Source: Aromatoleum toluclasticum ATCC 700605 (GTDB lineage Bacteria; Pseudomonadota; Gammaproteobacteria; Burkholderiales; Rhodocyclaceae). Taken from it: DNA of 64,000 bases. The DNA lies in the NCBI RefSeq assembly GCF_000378245.1, contig NZ_KB899492.1:475438-539437 (forward strand), in the 5' to 3' direction. This document shows, piece by piece, positions 53,866 through 61,483 of this stretch. Numbering within the stretch: the stretch's first letter is position 1; every line of letters begins with the position of its first letter. Made by a program: the position numbers and the translations under genes. The notes beneath the pieces were generated by a model. The model did not search any database. It was given only the letters and a program-made list of their open reading frames with translations, and was not told where the DNA came from.

Positions 53866-56800
53866 ATTCGCGCGCCGGCCGAGCGAGAAGCCGGCGCCGC
53901 CTGCCCCGCACGCGGCTACCCGCAGCAGCGGGGGCGCGACGGCAGCGGGCACGAGTCCGGCCGCAGCCCCCGCCCCGCCCCCGGCGCTGCCCGCCTACGC
54001 CAGCCCCCCCGTCCGCGTCAGCCAACCCGGCGAAGGCATCGAACGCGAAGCCGAGGCACACGCCGCCGCGGCCGCCCCCGCGAGCACGCCCGACCCCACG
54101 CCGACCGCGGCCACTCCGCCGCCCGCCCCGGCATCCGGCGAAACCGACGCCGCCCCCTCCGCGACCGACGCTGCGGCCGCATCCCCCTCCACCCCGACGG
54201 GCGGCGGCGCTACCGCGGCCTCATCTGCTTCCCTCCTCCCCGCCTACGCCGCCGGCCGCATCGCCGAACGCCGCGGCCGCGGCGAACCCCTGTCGCAGGA
54301 TGCCCGCGCCCCGCTCGAAGGCCACTTCGGCCGCGACTTCGCCGATGTGCGCGTCCACACCGACGCCGAGGCCGCCCGCCTCACCGCCGCACTGGGCGCG
54401 CGCGCCTTCACCTCCGGGCGCGACATCTACCTCACCCCCGACGCCTTCGCGCCCGACACCGAGGACGGCCGTCACCTACTCGCGCACGAACTGACCCACG
54501 TCGTGCAGCAGGACGGCCAGGCCGCGCCAGTCCTTGCGCGCGCGATCGAACCGGCGATGAACGCCCGCTTCCACGAGACCGATCGCACCGCCGCGGCCCT
54601 CACCGCCCTCGAACGGCTCGAGATCCCCGCCGTGAAATCGCGCCACCTGCCCCTCTACAGCAGCCTCGCCGGCGCCGGCAACCTCAAGCGCGTGCGCGGC
54701 TACGGCCGCGAGGGCGCCGACCAGCGCTCGGTGTGGAACAGCCAGGTCCAGGTCGGCGCCGACGCCATCCGCGCACGCCTGGGCGAACGCAACATCCCCG
54801 TGCCCGCCGACGCCAACGGCCGCATCCGCCTCAAGCCCCACCGCGGCGCGCGCCTCACCTCCAAGCGCCTGTCCGAGCTGCAGACAATGCTGCGCATCCC
54901 CGGCTGGGACCGCAGCGGCCGCAAGGTCGCGCAGTTCCAGGTCGACCACATCGTCGAGCTGCAGGTCTCCGGCCAGATGGGCTCGGGCGTCGGCAACAGC
55001 GTCGAGAACATGGAGCTCCTCGACCAGCCATCGAACAGCAGCTCCGGCGGCACCATCCGCAGCGGCATCTATCGCAAGGTCGACGCCTTCCTCGACACCT
55101 TCGACCCGAAGCCCGACCGCGGCCGCTTCCTGCGCCAGCACGACGTCGTATTCACCAGCGCCGCCGCCACCGGCGGAGGCTCCGCCGCGGGTGCCTCCGC
55201 GTGGTGGACCAAGACCGAGATCGAGGACGCCCAGCCGCTCGCCACCGCCAGCCCGCCCAACGCCGCCGAGGACGGCGATACGGCAGGCACCGCCGGGGAA
55301 TTCATCCTCACCGCCGGCCCCGGCGGCATCACCGTCGGCCGTTTCCGCCACAGCCCCGGCGCGGCACCGGCGATCGGCGCGACACAGGCACGCGCGCTCG
55401 CCGGCCTGCGCATCACCGCGATCAACCTCACCGACAACACCGGCAACCCGGAAGGCCCGGTCGGCTCGCTCTCCGCCGAATGGGACCTCCCCGCCGACTG
55501 GCAGCCCGCCAACCCCGCTGTCACCATCTCGCTCACCGGCGACGGCGAATACCGCGGCTACCCCTCGGCGCTACCCACGCTCAACCTCGAATACAGCAAG
55601 CTCAGCCCGGTCAGCTTCACCACCATCACCACCGAAGACGGCGAACTCTCTGCCGACGGCGAGCTGACCCCCTCCATCCCGCTCCTCAACGCGCCGATCA
55701 CCGTGCGCCTGCGCGGCAAGGACCTCTCCTTCTCGCTCGACTACCGCCCCGAGCAGATCAACCTGCCGATCCCGCGCACCACCATCGACGACGCCTACGT
55801 AAGCGTCTTCTACTCCACCGCGCGCGGCCTGGGCCTCGGCGGCCAGGTCATCTACTCCATCGAAGGCGCCGGCAGCGGCGAACTCGCCGCCTCGGTGTCG
55901 ACCACCGGCGGCGTCGCCTTCGAAGGCGGCTTCACCTTCGAACGCTCGCTCTTCGACCGCGCCCGCGTCAGCGCCTGGTGGCGCAACGGCCAGTTCGGCG
56001 CCGAAGGCACCATCGGCATCGACACCCCCGACAAGATCCGCGGCATCAAGAGCGCCACGGCGACGGTCAGCGTCAACGAAGGCCGCTGGGCCTTCAACGG
56101 CAGCGCCGAACTCTCCGTGCCCGGCGTCAGCGCCGCCTCCATCGCCATCACCCAAGGCGACAACGGTCTCAACATCGCCGGCGACGTCGCCCTCACCGCC
56201 AACCCCGCGATCCGCTCCGGCTCCGTCCACGTCCAGGCCGAACAGACCGACGGCGACTGGAAAGTCTCCGCCAGCGGCACCGCCCAACCCGCCATCCCCG
56301 GCTTCGACTCGCAGCTCACCGTCACCTACGACGACGGCGCCTTCGACGCCCAGTTCAGCGGCGCCTTCGCACGCGGCATGCTCTCCGGCCAGATCACCGT
56401 CGGCGCCACCAACCGCAGCATCGGCGCGGACGGCAACCCCGGCGGCCCGCCGAGCGGCCCCGACGCCCCCATCATCGTCTACGGCAGCGGCTCCGCCACC
56501 ATCCAGATCGCCCCCTGGCTGCAAGGCACCGCCGGCCTGCGCCTCGACCCCAACGGCGAGATCACCGTCTCCGGCGAAATCGCCCTGCCCAGCTCGCTCG
56601 AGATCTTCTCCAAGCTCGAATACGACAAGCGCCTGTTCGGCATGTCGACCCAGATCCCCATCATCCCCGGCGTCGTCGCCGAAGTCGGCGGCAACCTCAG
56701 CGCCAACGCCAGCATCGGCCCCGGCGCCCTCGACCAGCTGCGCGTCGGCATCGAATACAACCCCTCGCACGAGGAAAACACCCACGTCACCGGCGACGCC

Positions 56801-57247
56801 CACCTCAACGTCCCCGCCCAGGCCGGATTGAGACTAGGCGCCCGCGCCGGCGTCGGCCTCGGCATCACCGGCGCCAGCGCCACCGGCGGCCTCGAAATCG
56901 GCGGCGCCCTCGGCATCTCCGGCGCGGCGGAAGCCAGCGTGCACATCGACTGGATGCCCTCCCAGGGCCTCGCCATCGACGCCGAAGCCTCGCTCCACGC
57001 CCAGCCCAGCTTCCGCTTCGACGTCTCCGGCTACGTCGCCGTCACGGTGCTGGGCGCCAGCCTCTACGACGAACGCTTCGAACTCGCCGCCTACGAACTC
57101 GGCTCCGGCCTCGAATTCGGCGTGCGCTTCCCGGTCACCTACCGCGAAGGCGAACCCTTCGACGTGTCGCTCGACGATCTGGAATTCGAGGTGCCGGATG
57201 TGGATCCGGCGGCGATGGTGAGGCAGTTGGGGGAGAGGATTTTCTAA
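53846..57247 (+). CDS. putative eCIS effector 2: DUF4157 + HNH-like nuclease + long beta-rich tail
   Basis: 1133 residues from ATG 53846, inside the end of effector 1. The Pro/Ala-rich start contains VSQPGEGIEREAEAHA, the first DUF4157 motif. The main block has VRVHTDAEAARLTAALGARA and LLAHELTHVVQQ (HELTH at 214-218). At about 330-420 an HNH-like region follows: FQVDHIVELQVSG (Asp367-His368) then NSVENMELLD with Asn384 and Asn388. Residues 480-1133 are beta-rich, with Gly/Ser/Thr repeats and amphipathic strands. The last 261 residues are duplicated downstream at 60058-60826. A nuclease cargo delivered by the particle is inferred. The tail may aid membrane passage or loading. Confidence 0.68.
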   Translation: MEAPSPKFARRPSEKPAPPAPHAATRSSGGATAAGTSPAAAPAPPPALPAYASPPVRVSQPGEGIEREAEAHAAAAAPASTPDPTPTAATPPPAPASGETDAAPSATDAAAASPSTPTGGGATAASSASLLPAYAAGRIAERRGRGEPLSQDARAPLEGHFGRDFADVRVHTDAEAARLTAALGARAFTSGRDIYLTPDAFAPDTEDGRHLLAHELTHVVQQDGQAAPVLARAIEPAMNARFHETDRTAAALTALERLEIPAVKSRHLPLYSSLAGAGNLKRVRGYGREGADQRSVWNSQVQVGADAIRARLGERNIPVPADANGRIRLKPHRGARLTSKRLSELQTMLRIPGWDRSGRKVAQFQVDHIVELQVSGQMGSGVGNSVENMELLDQPSNSSSGGTIRSGIYRKVDAFLDTFDPKPDRGRFLRQHDVVFTSAAATGGGSAAGASAWWTKTEIEDAQPLATASPPNAAEDGDTAGTAGEFILTAGPGGITVGRFRHSPGAAPAIGATQARALAGLRITAINLTDNTGNPEGPVGSLSAEWDLPADWQPANPAVTISLTGDGEYRGYPSALPTLNLEYSKLSPVSFTTITTEDGELSADGELTPSIPLLNAPITVRLRGKDLSFSLDYRPEQINLPIPRTTIDDAYVSVFYSTARGLGLGGQVIYSIEGAGSGELAASVSTTGGVAFEGGFTFERSLFDRARVSAWWRNGQFGAEGTIGIDTPDKIRGIKSATATVSVNEGRWAFNGSAELSVPGVSAASIAITQGDNGLNIAGDVALTANPAIRSGSVHVQAEQTDGDWKVSASGTAQPAIPGFDSQLTVTYDDGAFDAQFSGAFARGMLSGQITVGATNRSIGADGNPGGPPSGPDAPIIVYGSGSATIQIAPWLQGTAGLRLDPNGEITVSGEIALPSSLEIFSKLEYDKRLFGMSTQIPIIPGVVAEVGGNLSANASIGPGALDQLRVGIEYNPSHEENTHVTGDAHLNVPAQAGLRLGARAGVGLGITGASATGGLEIGGALGISGAAEASVHIDWMPSQGLAIDAEASLHAQPSFRFDVSGYVAVTVLGASLYDERFELAAYELGSGLEFGVRFPVTYREGEPFDVSLDDLEFEVPDVDPAAMVRQLGERIF
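56461..57247 (+). repeat. direct repeat, copy 1 (3' end of effector 2)
   Basis: This stretch recurs at 60058-60826 at about 95% identity, judged by eye. The second copy lacks 18 bp between two GEI-coding repeats and has about six amino-acid changes. The two copies bracket higBA and the AAA/RloB genes. Confidence 0.88.
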
Positions 57248-57327
57248 ACGCGTGCAACCACGGAAAAGATGGCGGTACGCATTTGCCATACATCGACTTG
57301 CGCGATATCGTGTCCAGTAGTCGTCCG

Positions 57328-57361
57328 GTAGGGCGGGAGGAGCCCAGCGCATCCCGCCAAT
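57328..57361. repeat. GTAGGGCGGGA repeat after effector 2
   Basis: GTAGGGCGGGAGGAGCCCAG and the following CATCCCGCCAAT match the left half of the copy at 47755 with few changes. It could end the injection-system transcript. The rest of 57248-57494 shows no other signal. Confidence 0.7.
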
Positions 57362-57494
57362 CCGACCTCTCGCGCAAGCGCCGACTCGTTCGACCGACCA
57401 TTAGTCCGGCAATCAGATACAACCGTTCGTCGAGCCTCACCCTCTGCGAATGTCGCTCGAAGCAAACACCTCCCCACATCAGCTTGCCCGATTC

Positions 57495-57517
57495 GTTGTA
57501 ACAAACTACGATACAAC
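57495..57517. promoter_or_regulatory. probable higBA operator
   Basis: GTTGTA (57495-57500) and TACAAC (57512-57517) form a perfect inverted repeat with an 11-bp spacer, ending 2 bp before the higB ATG. HigA-type antitoxins repress their operon at palindromes in this position. Confidence 0.55.
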
Positions 57518-57519
57518 CA

Positions 57520-57798
57520 ATGATAAAGAGCTTCCGCCACAAGGGAGTTGAAGCTTTCTTCAGGACAGGCAGCAAGGCCGGCATCGCCGCCACGCACGCC
57601 AACCGACTGGCCCGGCAACTGGCGCTGCTAAATGAGGCAACTCAGCCCAACGACATGGATGTGCCCGGTTGGAAGCTGCATCCACTGACAGGCAAGCTGA
57701 ACGGTCATTGGGCTCTGTCAGTCAGCGGAAACTGGCGCCTCACCTTCGCATTCGAGGGCGAGCATGCCGTGCTCGTCGATTACCAGGACTATCACTGA
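57520..57798 (+). CDS. higB: HigB-type toxin (RelE superfamily mRNA interferase)
   Basis: 92 residues. The start MIKSFRHKGVEAFFRTG, WKLHPLTGKLNGHWAL, VSGNWRLTFAF and the ending VLVDYQDYH are the standard HigB/RelE signature, with the catalytic basic residues in the two central strands. It cleaves mRNA at the ribosome when free of HigA. The toxin gene comes first and the antitoxin 10 bp later, the usual higBA order. A palindrome directly upstream is the likely site of autoregulation. Confidence 0.92.
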   Translation: MIKSFRHKGVEAFFRTGSKAGIAATHANRLARQLALLNEATQPNDMDVPGWKLHPLTGKLNGHWALSVSGNWRLTFAFEGEHAVLVDYQDYH

Positions 57799-57808
57799 GG
57801 TGCTCAGC

Positions 57809-58108
57809 ATGGCCCAGATGCACAATCCGCCCCACCCTGGTGAAACCCTGCGCGAGGACGTCCTGCCCGAACTCGGTCTGACGGTATCCGAAGCCGCCCG
57901 CCAACTGGGCGTCTCGCGTGTCCAGCTTTCCCGGGTATTGCACGGGCGCGCACCAATATCGCCGGATCTCGCGCTGCGCCTCGAACAATGGCTGGCCGGC
58001 CCGACCGCCGATGTTTGGCTACGTATGCAGATCGCGTACGATTTGTGGCAGGCGCGGCATGGCGGAAAGCTGCCCTGCGTGGAACCGGCACAACAGAAGG
58101 CAGCGTGA
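57809..58108 (+). CDS. higA: HigA-type antitoxin, helix-turn-helix protein
   Basis: 99 residues from ATG 57809. An XRE/HTH domain occupies about residues 10-75, starting PHPGETLREDVLPELGL and with recognition region SEAARQLGVSRVQLSRVLHG. NGRAPISPDLALRLEQWL-type helices follow. The short Lys/Ala tail is as in other HigA proteins. It neutralises HigB and represses the operon. An earlier in-frame start would overlap higB and lacks a ribosome site. Confidence 0.92.
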   Translation: MAQMHNPPHPGETLREDVLPELGLTVSEAARQLGVSRVQLSRVLHGRAPISPDLALRLEQWLAGPTADVWLRMQIAYDLWQARHGGKLPCVEPAQQKAA

Positions 58109-58182
58109 CAGCGAAACGTCCCCCGGATCGGGAACCTCGTTCAAACGGGTGCCACATCAACGTGCAACATCGCAGGGCCCCG

Positions 58183-58243
58183 TCGACACAAAGCGCGCTT
58201 TCCCCTCTATAATTTTTAGAAAACTGCATAACTTCGCAGTTTT
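58183..58243 (+). promoter_or_regulatory. promoter and palindrome before the AAA ATPase gene
   Basis: TATAAT at 58208-58213 matches the -10 consensus exactly, and TCGACA at 58183-58188 is a near -35 with a long 19-bp spacer. Just downstream AAAACTGC (58220-58227) and GCAGTTTT (58236-58243) form a perfect 8-bp inverted repeat in the leader, a candidate operator or hairpin. The stretch is AT-rich, unlike its surroundings. Confidence 0.5.
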
Positions 58244-58267
58244 CGTAAAATTAGACGGAGAGTAGCG

Positions 58268-59470
58268 ATGATCCACTGGTTCGAAGTCGAGAACTTCACG
58301 AGCTTTGTTGCGCCGACGCGCATCGACTTCACTCCCGGCAAAATCGTCGACGACTACTCGGTCGCGACCTCGCCGTCCGGCGTACGACTCAGCAAGCTTG
58401 TCGGCGTTTTCGGCCCCAATGCGGCGGGCAAGACCAACCTCATCCGTGCGCTGTCACGGACGGCGGACTTCATCTCCGAGTCTTTCAACTGGCCGGAAAG
58501 CACTCTCCTGCCATTCAAAGCGCATTTTTTCTGCAGAGACAAACCGGTTCGCGTCGCGCTGCAGTTCGAACTCCCCGCCGATGAAGGCAGTGCCACACCG
58601 GCGGTTTATCGTTACGAGATCGAAGCGAACGAACAGCAGATCATCCGTGAGCGTCTGCGCATCCGGACGAGCCAGCTCTTCAGCCGGGTGTTTGAGAGGG
58701 AACTTTCAGGCAAGACCTACAAGATCACCGGCCTCGGCAGCCGATTCAGGAACGTGCCCGAACGGATCTCGTTCGTCTCCTGGCTGGCGCGACATGAAGT
58801 GCCGGAAGCACGGCGCATCGCAAGCTACTTCAAACGGTATCAGACCAACGAATTCGGCTTTGCCGGTCGCGTTCCTCTGCTGGTTGGCATGTGGGCGGCA
58901 ATCGACGCTTACCGCCATGACCCCAGGCTGCATGGCGACATGCTCGAAGTGCTGCGCCGCTGGGATCTGGGCGTAGCGGACGTGAAATATGTGTCGACCA
59001 GGGTGGCCGGTGACGAGCGGGAAACGTGGGAGGCGATCGTCACTCATCGTCGGGGCGAGAAGAGCGCCGAGTTGCCCATGGTGGTCGAATCGAGCGGCAC
59101 GGTGGGGCTGTTCGCGCAGTTGAGCGTCCTGCTCCAGGTACTGCACGAAGGTGGCGTATGCGTGATGGACGAGATCGAATCGGACCTGCATCCCGACATG
59201 GTCGAAATGCTGCTCGATCTCTTCATCAATCCGGAGACCAACCCCAAACAGGCGCAGCTGGTATTCACGACACACGCTGACTGGGTCATGAACCTGCTCA
59301 ACCGCTGGACAACCGTGCTGGTCGAGAAACGTGAGTGCGAGAGCACCGCCTGGCGGCTGTGCGACATGCAGGGAATTCAATCGCGCGACAACCACGCGGC
59401 AAAGTACCGCTCCGGCGCCTATGGCGCAGTGCCCCGTGATCTCAGCGAAGACTGCGAGGCAACATGGTGA
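58268..59470 (+). CDS. AbiL-type AAA ATPase (RloA/AbiLi-like)
   Basis: 400 residues of the AAA_15/21 (SMC/RecF-like) group. The N-terminal MIHWFEVENFTSFVAPT is typical. Walker A is GPNAAGKT (49-56) and Walker B is VCVMDEIESDLHPD (Asp301-Glu302), with the signature region SSGTVGLFAQLSVLLQ before it and a late FTTHADWVM histidine. These ATPases pair with an RloB or TOPRIM nuclease in phage defence, the ATPase sensing infection. Here the partner follows, with ATG overlapping this stop. GC and codon use are a little lower than in the injection genes. Confidence 0.86.
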   Translation: MIHWFEVENFTSFVAPTRIDFTPGKIVDDYSVATSPSGVRLSKLVGVFGPNAAGKTNLIRALSRTADFISESFNWPESTLLPFKAHFFCRDKPVRVALQFELPADEGSATPAVYRYEIEANEQQIIRERLRIRTSQLFSRVFERELSGKTYKITGLGSRFRNVPERISFVSWLARHEVPEARRIASYFKRYQTNEFGFAGRVPLLVGMWAAIDAYRHDPRLHGDMLEVLRRWDLGVADVKYVSTRVAGDERETWEAIVTHRRGEKSAELPMVVESSGTVGLFAQLSVLLQVLHEGGVCVMDEIESDLHPDMVEMLLDLFINPETNPKQAQLVFTTHADWVMNLLNRWTTVLVEKRECESTAWRLCDMQGIQSRDNHAAKYRSGAYGAVPRDLSEDCEATW

Positions 59471-59964
59471 AGCGCCCGGTTCGCAGGACGCTGCTGATCG
59501 TGTGCGAGGGGAAACGGGATGCGGCCTTTCTGCTGCATCTTCGCAAGCTCTAGGATCATGCAGAACGACCGAAGGTGACGGTAAAGTCGGCGCGCGGCAA
59601 GGGCGGTAATAACGTCGTCGACACCCTGTACGGGGAGAGACGCCACAAGGACTTCGACGTCGGACTTGCATTCACCGAGGCCGACGAACCGCCGAAGCCG
59701 TCCTACCAGACGAAGCTGAGAACCGACAGGTGGGTCAGATGGATAGTCGCCGATCCGTGCCTGGAAGGCTTGCTGCTCTCGATTCTCGGCCGCCCGGTGC
59801 CCGCCTCGACCGGCGAATGCAAGCGGGCCATCGAAAACCTCATACCGAACAATCTCTTCGAGGCCGACCATTACGCTCCGCACTGGCCTCGGGTACTCCT
59901 CGAAGAGGCGCGGCGGCGAATCGCGAACCTGAACGAACTGATCCGCAGTTACGAAGGCAGGTGA
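59464..59964 (+). pseudogene. RloB-like (AbiLii) effector interrupted by an amber codon
   Basis: The frame starts at ATG 59464 (or GTG 59467) inside the ATPase stop and reads RRTLLIVCEGKRDAAFLLH, the RloB start with its metal-binding Glu. Codon 30 is TAG (59551-59553). The same frame then stays open to the TGA at 59962-59964, with KVTVKSARGKGGNN and a normal C-terminal part (LLEEARRRIANLNELIRSY). One base change, for example of a Tyr codon, explains it. The full protein would be about 165 residues, near the RloB length. It is probably inactive unless the amber is suppressed or translation restarts. Confidence 0.8.
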
Positions 59965-59991
59965 TCGTGTCTCGCCGTGGGGGAATAGCGA

Positions 59992-60038
59992 ACAGACCAC
60001 TATTTTCGCCAGAATAGGGCTGCGAAATCGTGGTCTGT
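59992..60038. repeat. REP/RAYT-type hairpin
   Basis: ACAGACCAC (59992-60000) and GTGGTCTGT (60030-60038) pair perfectly, with inner TTTTCG/CGAAA pairing. It is followed by CCCTGTCCCCATTT. Such GACCAC/GGGGACAG hairpins commonly flank REP-associated tyrosine transposase genes. None is here, so it is a solitary element, at the exact right border of the small island. Confidence 0.6.
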
Positions 60039-60057
60039 CCCCTGTCCCCATTTCCTG

Positions 60058-60826
60058 CGACGCCCCCATCGTCGTCTACGGCAGCGGCTCCGCCACCATC
60101 CAGATCGCCCCCTGGCTGCAGGGCACCGCGGGCCTGCGCCTCGACCCCAACGGCGAAATCGCCCTGCCCAGCTCGCTCGAGATCTTCTCCAAGCTCGAAT
60201 ACGACAAACGCCTGTTCGGCATGTCGACGCAGATCCCCATCATCCCCGGCGTCGTCGCCGAAGTCGGCGGCAACCTCAGCGCCAACGCCAGCATCGGCCC
60301 CGGCGCGCTCGACCAGTTGCGCGTCGGCATCGAATACAACCCCTCGCACGAAGAAAACACCCACGTCACCGGCGACGCCCACCTCAACGTCCCCGCCGAG
60401 GCCGGCCTGCGCCTCGCCGCCCGCGCCGGCGTCGGCCTCGGCATCACCGGCGCCAGCGCCACCGGCGGCCTCGAAATCGGCGGCACGTTGGGCATCTCCG
60501 GCGCCGCCGAAGCCAGCGTGCATATCGACTGGATGCCCTCCCAAGGCCTCGCCATCGACGCCGAAGCCGCCCTCCACGCCCAGCCCAGCTTCCGCTTCGA
60601 CGTCTCCGGCTACGTCGCCGTCACGGTCCTCGGCGCCAGCCTCTACGACGAACGCTTCGAACTCGCCGCCTACGAATTGGGTTCAGGCCTCGAATTCGGT
60701 GTGCGCTTTCCGGTCACCTACCGCGAAGGCGAACCCTTCGACGTCTCGCTCGACGATCTCGAGTTCGAGGTGCCGGACGTGGATCCGGTGGCAATGGTGA
60801 GGCAGTTGGGGGAGAGGATTTTTTGA
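60058..60826 (+). pseudogene. duplicated 3' end of effector 2 (orphan C-terminal module)
   Basis: This encodes 255 residues in frame to a TGA, matching residues 873-1133 of effector 2. Against the parent it has a 6-residue deletion (GEITVSGEI to GEI) and changes such as I to V, Q to E, G to A, A to T, S to A and A to V. There is no start codon or ribosome site at its left border. An internal ATG at 60221 could give 201 residues. Its frame is intact, so it is recent or conserved, but it lacks the DUF4157 and nuclease parts. Confidence 0.8.
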
Positions 60827-60949
60827 AGATGCGGCAATTCATCGTAGGTCCGTAAATACTCCACGGACATACGCTGACACGCGGGCTATCCTTTCGGCGG
60901 AGAATAGCGCCTTAAATTCGCGATCGGACGCAGCTGCTGACTCTTCCCG

Positions 60950-61047
60950 TCTGAACATTGTGGTCGTTCCCATATTACTCAATTGCAGTGATAGGCAGAT
61001 TCCGCCTACCTCAATATCGCCGGTTTCCGACTACTACACTGTTAGCT
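60950..61047 (+). other. attC-like recombination site a (imperfect palindrome)
   Basis: The site starts TCTGAACATTGTGGTCG and ends CCGAC...CACTGTTAGCT. The ends pair imperfectly (AACA-TGT-GTCG with CGAC-ACA-TGTT), and GTTAGCT fits the integron core GTTRRRY. The site recurs at 62051-62146 with few changes. The preceding 120 bp after the effector fragment show nothing I can name. Confidence 0.5.
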
Positions 61048-61074
61048 GAACGAGACCACGAAAAGGAGCTGTAT

Positions 61075-61380
61075 ATGAAAAAACTTCTATTTGCCATGGC
61101 TATCATGGTGACTATTCCTGCCACCTCATTTGCTGATAGCGACATAAAACAGGAAATCATCGACCGCTGCCGTTCCCAAATGGGTAAATATGGAGCATCT
61201 ATGGTCAAGGCATGTGTCGATCAGGATATTGAAGCAGTAAATGCCATAGCTAAATACCCAGACAAATACAATAAAATTGTTGCTCGTTGCATGAGCCAAA
61301 TGCGCCAATATGGATTTTCTATGGTGAAAGCATGCGCAGATCAAGATATTGAGGCAGAGACAGCTTTGAGCAATTACTGA
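61075..61380 (+). CDS. small secreted protein with two internal repeats (gene cassette)
   Basis: 101 residues from ATG 61075 after AAGGAG. A signal peptide (MKKLLFAMAIMVTIPATSFA-D) is followed by two similar halves. The first is IDRCRSQMGKYGASMVKACV-DQDIEA and the second VARCMSQMRQYGFSMVKACA-DQDIEA, each with a Cys pair 14 residues apart. Two disulphides in the periplasm are likely. The family is unknown to me. It is AT-rich, has its own ribosome site, and lies between attC-like sites, as cassette genes do. Confidence 0.78.
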   Translation: MKKLLFAMAIMVTIPATSFADSDIKQEIIDRCRSQMGKYGASMVKACVDQDIEAVNAIAKYPDKYNKIVARCMSQMRQYGFSMVKACADQDIEAETALSNY

Positions 61381-61384
61381 TTCA

Positions 61385-61453
61385 GCTAACAATCACATCA
61401 GCCGACCCAAAAACCGCTGCGCGCTTTTCGGTCGGCTGATGTGAGGCGTTAGC
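61385..61453 (+). other. attC site b
   Basis: GCTAAC at 61385 and GTTAGC at 61448 are complementary ends of a 69-bp imperfect palindrome with long arms, ATCACATCAGCCGACC and GGTCGGCTGATGTGAG, and a CGCTGCGCG centre. It follows the cassette gene by 4 bp. This is a typical integron attC structure with core GTTAGCC. Confidence 0.8.
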
Positions 61454-61483
61454 CCTCTCACTCATCGCCCAGGAGCCTGCGCA

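Larger units (their letters stand above)
57248..60057. mobile_element. small defence island between effector-gene 3' ends
   Basis: About 2.8 kb holds HigB-HigA, an AAA ATPase, an RloB-like gene with a nonsense codon and, at its right end, a RAYT/REP-type hairpin. It is bracketed by copies of the effector 2 3' end. No integrase or transposase is visible. Mobility is inferred from layout and cargo. A deletion inside a second effector gene is the alternative. Confidence 0.5.

Noticed and set aside
25045..57247. A type VI secretion system
   Set aside because: There is a single full-length sheath, gp25/J/I-type baseplate and DUF4255, but no TssB/TssC pair, no TssJ-L-M membrane complex and no ClpV. 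The gene set fits an eCIS.
25045..57247. A tailed prophage
   Set aside because: No capsid, portal, terminase, lysis or replication genes are seen, whereas the AAA+ ATPase and DUF4157 genes are typical of eCIS.
59551..59553. Amber codon as a site for pyrrolysine or selenocysteine-like recoding
   Set aside because: No recoding element or pyl genes are visible, and RloB proteins have no such residue. A plain nonsense mutation is simpler.
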